Positions 45,178 through 50,807 of a DNA stretch of 50,807 nucleotides are shown here, in pieces. The stretch covers positions 1 to 50,807 of the forward strand of contig JANXWZ010000060.1 in assembly GCA_025350865.1 (NCBI GenBank), written 5' to 3'. Every line of letters starts with the position of its first letter. Position 1 is the first letter of the stretch. The translations under genes and the position numbers were made by a program. Under the pieces are notes generated by a model, which was not told the DNA's origin, made no database searches, and saw only the letters and a program-made list of their open reading frames with translations. The stretch is from Rhodanobacteraceae bacterium (lineage in GTDB: Bacteria > Acidobacteriota > Terriglobia > Terriglobales > Acidobacteriaceae).

Positions 45178-46068
45178 CTAGAAGGAGCCCTCGTCTTCGA
45201 CAGGCTCCATGTCTACCTCAACGTGGAGCTTGTGCCCGCCGCCGCCGAGAATGAGCCCTCGCAGAGGGCTGACGTCCCCGTAGTCCCGGCCCCAGGCTAC
45301 GGTGACGTGTCCGTCGGTCGGGGCGACATTGTTGGTGGGATCCATATCCAGCCAGCCAGCGCTGCGGCAGTAGGCAGACACCCAGGCGTGGGACGCGTCC
45401 GCCCCAATCGCCCGGGGCTTGCCTGGCGGCGGATAGGTGCGCAGATAGCCGCTGACGTAGCGGGCAGCGAGGTTGATCGATCGCAGGCAGGCAATTTGGA
45501 CATGAGCGAAGTCCTGGCAGACCCCTCCCCGTTTCTTGAAGACCTCCTCGGTTGGCGTTCGGACGGTCGTTGCCCTCGAGTCGAAACGGAAGTCCCGGTG
45601 GATTCGCGAGGTGAGTTCCATCAGCGCATCCGCCATCAGGCGTTTCGGGGTGAAGGACTGGAGCGCGTACGCCGCAAAGTCTGGATTGATCCGGATGCGC
45701 GGCGACTCAAAGCGATATTGGAATGCATCCAGACCGGCAGGGCTATGATCCTCGGCGAGGAGTTGGCTTGACTCTTCCCAGGGTCGAGATACCTGGACGT
45801 CCACCTTTGCACCGGGCGTGCGCTGTACGTCGCTAAGCGACTCAACCACCAACTCCTGATGTGGCTCCTGGACCGTGAAGAACCACAGAACATTGCCGAA
45901 GTAGTCGACCCGTTCCGTCAGAGTTGCAGGCGACGGAGAGATGCGCAGCGTGTTTTCGATGAGGAGATTCTGCTCGTAGGACCGTGGCTTGAGGCATGCC
46001 ACGTGATTGCCCATGGAAACCGGGGAGCCATACCGATACGTGGTGCGGTGACTGACTTTGTAAAGCAT
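45178..46068 (-). CDS. Transglutaminase-like cysteine protease family protein
   Basis: A 296-residue protein from the ATG at 46068; the longer frame overlaps the upstream gene and is not supported. The N-terminal half (HRTTYRYGSPV...LKPR) is the typical bacterial transglutaminase N domain. The catalytic triad is Cys184 in GGVCQDFAH, His227 in ASHAWV and Asp241 or Asp243 in WLDMDPTNN. No signal peptide is present. Seven bases separate it from the ATP-grasp/alpha-E gene. In this conserved cluster it is thought to act as a peptidase on a peptide made by the ATP-grasp ligase; this is a prediction from comparative genomics, not from this window. Confidence 0.9.
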   Translation of the reverse strand: MLYKVSHRTTYRYGSPVSMGNHVACLKPRSYEQNLLIENTLRISPSPATLTERVDYFGNVLWFFTVQEPHQELVVESLSDVQRTPGAKVDVQVSRPWEESSQLLAEDHSPAGLDAFQYRFESPRIRINPDFAAYALQSFTPKRLMADALMELTSRIHRDFRFDSRATTVRTPTEEVFKKRGGVCQDFAHVQIACLRSINLAARYVSGYLRTYPPPGKPRAIGADASHAWVSAYCRSAGWLDMDPTNNVAPTDGHVTVAWGRDYGDVSPLRGLILGGGGHKLHVEVDMEPVEDEGSF

Positions 46069-46075
46069 GCCTGCC

Positions 46076-48568
46076 TTATTGTCCCATGTTGATGGGCAGA
46101 GTTCGCGCATGGCTGAAGTAGCGGCTGGATAGATTGTTGGACCAGGAGGGCAGCAGCTTTTCCAGGTCGGCAAGATAGCGGTCCAGCCGGCGCAGGCCAG
46201 CATCGCGACGATCCGGCTGGCCGGGCGCGGGATAGACCATGCCTTGCAGATCGACACCGCGCAACAGGTCCAGCGCGTCCTGCATCGCTTTGAGGTCCGA
46301 GGGATCGTAGCGCGGGAGCTTCTTGTAGATATCGACCAGATGGTCGAGTTGAAATTCCAGCGAACGCGGATTGGTCCCGTCCAGCATCAGGACGTCCATG
46401 ACCGCGAGCGGCTGCAGGGTGGTGTAGTAACGGGTCCGGTAGGTGACCGAGCTGTCCGCGACCTCGAGAAGGTACTCGAGATACTTCCAATTATCTGCGG
46501 AAAGAGGCCGTGTAATCACACGCAGTTGACGCGTGATGTAGATGGCACGTTCGAGTCGGCGGCCCAGGCTCATGAACAGCCATCCCGAGCCACGGATCAG
46601 GTTTTCCCGCTCCATCCCGGAGAAGGCTGACAGCAGCTCAAGGCATTCGGTCAGCATCACGGAGTACTCGGGAAAGGCTTTGGACTTGTCGCCCTGCATA
46701 GAAATGCGCATTTGGCCGATCAACAGCATCATGTCGGCCGACAGGCGCTCGCGCACATTGCCGCCAACCCGTCCGACTTCGGCCAGCGTGCAGGGCAAGC
46801 TGTCCGAGCGGTCCATATCGGTCAGCATGGAGAGAACTTCCCTCTCCAGGGCGGCGAACGCTGGACTGGTTCGCTTGTTCATCCGCAGCTTGTTTTGTCG
46901 CGAGCCGAGGCTGCCGTGAAGGCTCATCAGGCTGGCAAGCTCCTGCTGGTCCGCGTAGCGAACGCGCGGGACCATGGAACGGAGAATGCGCGCCATATTC
47001 TCCGCCCGCTCCACGTAGCGGCCAAGCCAGAAGGTGTTGTCGGCTACGCCGCTTGGGACGACCAGCGAAGCACGCCGCAATTCGAGAGGCTCGGTGGCAG
47101 GGCGCAACATGCTGAAGGTGTCTACCGGTCGATCCGACAAGACCCAGGCATCTTTGCTGTGGCCGCCCCGCTGCATCGAGACGACCGTGCCGTTCGCCTC
47201 CGAGACGCGCACCAGACCGCCCGGCATGGCCTTCCAGCCATCGGCCGTGTGCAGGACGTAGGTCCGCAGCACCATGCTGCGCGGCTTCAGGCGATCGTCC
47301 TCCCAAACCGGCGCAGTCGAGAGCGCCACCTGCTCCTGGGCGACGTATTCATGTGGAAAGGCGAGCAAGCGTTCGATCAACTCGGTCTTCTTGTCCTCGG
47401 GCAACTCCGATCCGAAGACCGGCTCCATGCCGCGCGACGGAAAGGCGGGCTTCAGCACGACTGATTCCAGATTGTTCAATACCCAAGCCAACGCACGCGG
47501 ATGTCCGCACCACCAGGTTGCGACGGAGGGCAGCTTCAACTCTTCGCCCAATAGATGTCTCGCCAGCCCCGGCAGAAAGGGCATGGTGGCAGCCGATTCG
47601 ATGAGCCCGCTGCCCAATGCGTTCGCCACCGTCACATTGCCGGCTACGACTGCGTCGACCAGACCCGGCACCCCGAGCAGCGAGTCGCCGCGCAACTCCA
47701 GTGGATCGCAGAAGCCGTCGTCGACCCGCCGCAGGATGACATCCACCTGCTCCAGTCCGCTTACCGTCTTGAGATAGACGCGGCGATCACGGACGGTCAT
47801 ATCCGCGCCGACAACCAGCGTAAAGCCGAGATATTTGGCCAGGTAAGAGTGTTCGAAGTAGGTCTCGTTGTGGGGGCCGGGTGTGTGGAGCACGACGCGC
47901 GGATTTTCACAGGGCGCCATGGCAATCAGCGCTTCACGCTGCGCACGGAAGAACGGAGCCAGGCGACGGACGTTCGATGTACGAAAAAGCTCAGGCAGGA
48001 GGTCAGAGACAATGGTGCGATTTTCCAACGCGTAGCCACTGCCCGAAGGCGCCTGCGTCCGGTCGGCAAGAACCCACCACTGGCCATCCGCCGAGCGGGC
48101 CAGATCGACAGCGAGAACATGCAGATGACTATGCCTGGGAACCGGTACGCCCACCAGCGGTCGCAGGAAAGCGGGGTTGCCGAACAGCAACGACGCGGGA
48201 AACCGGCCATCTTTCAGGAGGGTCTGGTCGCCGTAAAGATCTTCGAGCAGGCAGCTCAGCAGTTCTGCACGCTGGATGATGCCAGCCTCGATAACCCTCC
48301 ACTCCTTCTCGAGAATCAGAAAGGGAACGATGTCGGTGCGCCACGGACGATTCACGCCCAGCGGGTCGCCATAGATGTTGTAGGTGATGCCATTTTCGCG
48401 GATACGCCGTTCTGCAAGCGACCAGCGCCGCGCCAGTTCGTCGGCGCCCAGCGTATGCAGCGACTCCATCAGAGGCTCCCAGTGAGGACGTGGGCGCACC
48501 CCGTCCTGCGACGACTCATCGAACGTGTCGCCGTAGCGCAGCGCGGATTGATAGAGATCGCCGATCAA
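46076..48568 (-). CDS. Circularly permuted ATP-grasp ligase fused to an alpha-E domain
   Basis: An 830-residue fusion. The likely start is TTG at 48568, with GGAG 8 bases upstream, overlapping the stop of the upstream gene (TTGA); the longer frame to 48820 lies within that gene. Residues about 1-480 are the circularly permuted ATP-grasp domain (older DUF404/DUF407): a GDLYQSALRYGDTFDE opening, VLADRTQAPSGSGYAL, HTPGPHNETYFEH, DGFCDPLELRGDSLLGVPGL and NALGSGLIES. Residues about 505-825 form the all-helical alpha-E (DUF403) domain, beginning NTFWLGRYVERAENMARIL. The ligase would join amino acids or peptides with ATP; the product is unknown. In many genomes the two domains are separate genes. 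Confidence 0.9.
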   Translation of the reverse strand: MIGDLYQSALRYGDTFDESSQDGVRPRPHWEPLMESLHTLGADELARRWSLAERRIRENGITYNIYGDPLGVNRPWRTDIVPFLILEKEWRVIEAGIIQRAELLSCLLEDLYGDQTLLKDGRFPASLLFGNPAFLRPLVGVPVPRHSHLHVLAVDLARSADGQWWVLADRTQAPSGSGYALENRTIVSDLLPELFRTSNVRRLAPFFRAQREALIAMAPCENPRVVLHTPGPHNETYFEHSYLAKYLGFTLVVGADMTVRDRRVYLKTVSGLEQVDVILRRVDDGFCDPLELRGDSLLGVPGLVDAVVAGNVTVANALGSGLIESAATMPFLPGLARHLLGEELKLPSVATWWCGHPRALAWVLNNLESVVLKPAFPSRGMEPVFGSELPEDKKTELIERLLAFPHEYVAQEQVALSTAPVWEDDRLKPRSMVLRTYVLHTADGWKAMPGGLVRVSEANGTVVSMQRGGHSKDAWVLSDRPVDTFSMLRPATEPLELRRASLVVPSGVADNTFWLGRYVERAENMARILRSMVPRVRYADQQELASLMSLHGSLGSRQNKLRMNKRTSPAFAALEREVLSMLTDMDRSDSLPCTLAEVGRVGGNVRERLSADMMLLIGQMRISMQGDKSKAFPEYSVMLTECLELLSAFSGMERENLIRGSGWLFMSLGRRLERAIYITRQLRVITRPLSADNWKYLEYLLEVADSSVTYRTRYYTTLQPLAVMDVLMLDGTNPRSLEFQLDHLVDIYKKLPRYDPSDLKAMQDALDLLRGVDLQGMVYPAPGQPDRRDAGLRRLDRYLADLEKLLPSWSNNLSSRYFSHARTLPINMGQ

Positions 48569-50807
48569 GCCAGTAGCTCCGGACGCGTGAGATCGAGAGT
48601 GGTTCCCGGCGCAGGAAAGCGCAGGTCCAGCGTCATGGGGAAGACCGGATTCTTCTCTTCTACGGGGCTGGGCATCGGTTCGGAGGGAGCTTCCGAAACC
48701 TGAAAGCGCAGCAACCTGCGCGCCCTGGCCTCCTCGGCGTCGCGTGGCCGGGTCGTATGCACAGGGCCATCCGGTGGACCGGCAAAGTAGGTGCATCTGC
48801 CGACGGAGCGGTTCTTCCATGTATCGATGAGGTCGAAGACCAGCGGCGTGTGAACTGGAATGGTTGGGTGCAGCGAAGCTGAAAGCCGGCGGGCGCGATA
48901 GCGTATTCCCGCCACAGCTTCACCCGGGGTTCCGGTCGCAACCAGAGGTACACGTCGTCCATTGCATGCGACCACAAAACGCGAACCGGCAGTGAGTCCA
49001 GTCAGCTTCACCTGCATGCGCTCCAGCGAAGAGTCTACGCTGCGTCCGGTGCGGCCCGAGTTTGTCTCCTCCGCCAGCACGTTCCACGGTTCAAGCGCCT
49101 GGCGAAGCTCAAGCTCCACACCCTCCGCCGCAATCGACCCAATCTTCGGGAAGCGGAACTCGAGGTGCGTCCGGAACCAGTCATCCTCAAACGGCAGACC
49201 AGCTGAGCGTATAAAGCGCAGGACTTCCCCAAAATCATCTCGGACGAAGTGGGGCAGCATGAAGCGGTCATGCAGCGTGCTCTCCCAACGCACCAGACTC
49301 TCGGTGTACGGCTGGTTCCAGAAGATGGAGACCAGGGCACGGATCACCAGCATTTGGACCAGGCCCATGCGAAAGTGGGGTGGCATCTCGAACGCGCGCA
49401 GTTCCAGCAGTCCGAGTTGCAGGCCTTGGCCGGGCGGCGGATACATCTTGTCGATGCAGAACTCCGCACGATGCGTGTTTCCCGTGACATCCACCAGCAG
49501 ATTGCGGAAGAGCCCGTCGAGCAGGTAGGGCGGAAAATCGTTACCGGACAACTGGCTGAACGCAACTTCGAGCTCGTAAAGCGCGTCCACTCGCGCCTCG
49601 TCCACCCGTGGGTACTGACTCGTTGGCCCGACATACATGCCGGAAAACAGGTAGGACAGCGAAGGATGCCGCTGCCAGAAGGTCACCAGGCTGCGCAACA
49701 GATCGGGGCGGCGAAGGACCGGGCTTTCCAGCACTGTCTTTGCGCCCAGCACGATGTGGTTGCCTCCGCCAGTGGAAAGGTGGCTGCCGTCATACGCGAA
49801 TTTACCGGCGATAAGGCGATTGGCATGTGCCTCCTCGTGCAGGGTCGCGTTCAGTTCTTCCAGATCATCCCAGTTCGCGGTGGGCGGCAGGTTCACTTCC
49901 AACACCCCGGGATCGGGCGTCAGTCCATAGGACCGTAGCCGCCGATCATGGGGCGGCGTGTACCCCTCCAGCCACACCGGCAGCTTGAGGTGACGGCAGG
50001 TGTCTTCCACCGCTGCGATGAGGTCCAGATAGTCCGCGACCACCGGCGTATACGGCAAGAAGACATGGATGCGACCGGCAACCGCCTGAATGCACAGGGC
50101 CGGGCGAATCAGCTCAGGCGCCGTGTCGGCTGTACTGGAGAGCGGAGGCAACGGGTCCGCGTCCGGCGTCATGCCGAAGAGTTCCGGGCGAGGCACAGGC
50201 CTGGGCGGCAGAATGGGCAGCGCATCGTCGCCTTCGGTCTCGTAGGTAAGTTCATCTGGCGCGACAAACGGAATCAGCTCGGAGGTGATGCGGTACCCGA
50301 TGGGCGAATCGCCCGGAAAAAGAGTCAGCCGCTTGGGACGATCGAACCACAATTGGCTCGACCACGCCAGGCGTCCCGCCGGCTTGCGGCGGCGCAGGGG
50401 AACGATGTACCCTGTCGGCTGCTTCGCTTCGCCCGTCTCGTCGTCGGGTTCGAAGGCTTCCAGAATGTTCTCTTCCGTCACTTGCAGGCGCCGCGCCAGG
50501 GCTTTGAGAAAACGAAGACTATCGGCGGTGCCAAAACTGGTTTCATCCTCTTCCCGCGCAATCAGATCGGCATCTTCCCAAACCGGAACGCCATCCACGC
50601 GGGAGATACATTGGAAGGCCCAACGCGGCAGAGGTTCTCCCGGATACCACTTCCCTTGCCCAAAGTGCAGCAGCCCACCCGGTGCGGTCCGCTTCCGCAG
50701 GCGGCGGATCAACACAAGGCCGCGGCTGCGTTTGATAGGGCCGAGCGCCTCAAGATTCCACTGCGGACTCTCCGGCTCGTCAATCCCGACATACGTCGGC
50801 TCCCCAC
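48565..50807 (-). CDS. DUF2126/transglutaminase-family protein, partial
   Basis: The 3-prime part of a large gene that continues past the right edge: reading upstream of the internal GTG at 50715, the frame remains open and reads GEPTYVGIDEPESPQWNLEA to the end of the window, as in family members. About 747 codons are visible. They contain GGLLHFGQGKWYPGEPLPRW, YTPPHDRRL, the TLHEEAHANRL segment with conserved histidine and glutamate, GGGNHIVLGA, and SYLFSGMYVGPTSQ. Full-length relatives of about 1100 residues carry a transglutaminase domain at the missing N-terminal end. It is the first visible gene of the ATP-grasp cluster and overlaps the next gene by 4 bases. Confidence 0.9.
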   Translation of the reverse strand, partial: GEPTYVGIDEPESPQWNLEALGPIKRSRGLVLIRRLRKRTAPGGLLHFGQGKWYPGEPLPRWAFQCISRVDGVPVWEDADLIAREEDETSFGTADSLRFLKALARRLQVTEENILEAFEPDDETGEAKQPTGYIVPLRRRKPAGRLAWSSQLWFDRPKRLTLFPGDSPIGYRITSELIPFVAPDELTYETEGDDALPILPPRPVPRPELFGMTPDADPLPPLSSTADTAPELIRPALCIQAVAGRIHVFLPYTPVVADYLDLIAAVEDTCRHLKLPVWLEGYTPPHDRRLRSYGLTPDPGVLEVNLPPTANWDDLEELNATLHEEAHANRLIAGKFAYDGSHLSTGGGNHIVLGAKTVLESPVLRRPDLLRSLVTFWQRHPSLSYLFSGMYVGPTSQYPRVDEARVDALYELEVAFSQLSGNDFPPYLLDGLFRNLLVDVTGNTHRAEFCIDKMYPPPGQGLQLGLLELRAFEMPPHFRMGLVQMLVIRALVSIFWNQPYTESLVRWESTLHDRFMLPHFVRDDFGEVLRFIRSAGLPFEDDWFRTHLEFRFPKIGSIAAEGVELELRQALEPWNVLAEETNSGRTGRSVDSSLERMQVKLTGLTAGSRFVVACNGRRVPLVATGTPGEAVAGIRYRARRLSASLHPTIPVHTPLVFDLIDTWKNRSVGRCTYFAGPPDGPVHTTRPRDAEEARARRLLRFQVSEAPSEPMPSPVEEKNPVFPMTLDLRFPAPGTTLDLTRPELLA

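Overview
The window looks like chromosomal DNA of an acidobacterium of the Terriglobales type (Granulicella, Terriglobus or Edaphobacter-like). This is inferred from protein character: two very large Oar-like TonB receptors with an N-terminal carboxypeptidase-regulatory-like domain, several Tat-exported sugar isomerases, DUF1080 proteins, PQQ-type beta-propellers with small cytochromes c, and GC-rich DNA with many TTG and GTG starts. No rRNA, tRNA, CRISPR array, transposase or phage gene was seen.

Layout. 1-6.4 kb: a nucleotidyltransferase-fold protein, a WYL-domain protein, an ABC-2 exporter pair, an HU/IHF-type DNA-binding protein, the peptidase SppA and a family 2 glycosyltransferase. 6.4-10.4 kb: an etfB-etfA-membrane Fe-S oxidoreductase operon that should pass acyl-CoA dehydrogenase electrons to the quinone pool. 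10.6-15.9 kb: a TonB receptor followed by two convergent Tat-exported sugar isomerase/epimerase paralogues that share a bidirectional terminator. 16-20.9 kb: selO, then a dihaem cytochrome c translationally coupled to a PQQ alcohol dehydrogenase, and a convergent monohaem cytochrome c.

21.2-41.2 kb is the most interesting part: an apparent sugar or glycoside utilisation locus. It holds a TonB receptor, a LacI-family regulator, two tandem PQQ-type propellers, a haem-binding helix-hairpin-helix protein, a five-gene catabolic operon (cupin, TIM barrel, Gfo/Idh dehydrogenase, DUF1080, mutarotase-like) and an import operon (DUF1080, double ATPase, permease, and a permease fused to its own binding protein). 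Four copies of one palindromic operator (consensus WTGAGACGWYTCAR) lie in front of these four transcription units. Three of them sit directly downstream of recognisable TTGACA promoters. This ties the locus together as one LacI regulon. A plausible model is outer-membrane uptake, periplasmic oxidation and cleavage through keto-sugar chemistry, ABC import and cytoplasmic isomerisation and oxidation. The substrate is not readable from sequence.

41.4-45.2 kb: a three-subunit molybdenum hydroxylase (PaoABC-like) whose 2Fe-2S subunit carries a one-base frameshift. 45.2 kb to the end: a transglutaminase-like protein, a permuted ATP-grasp/alpha-E fusion and a DUF2126 protein that runs off the right edge, forming an orphan amidoligase-type cluster.
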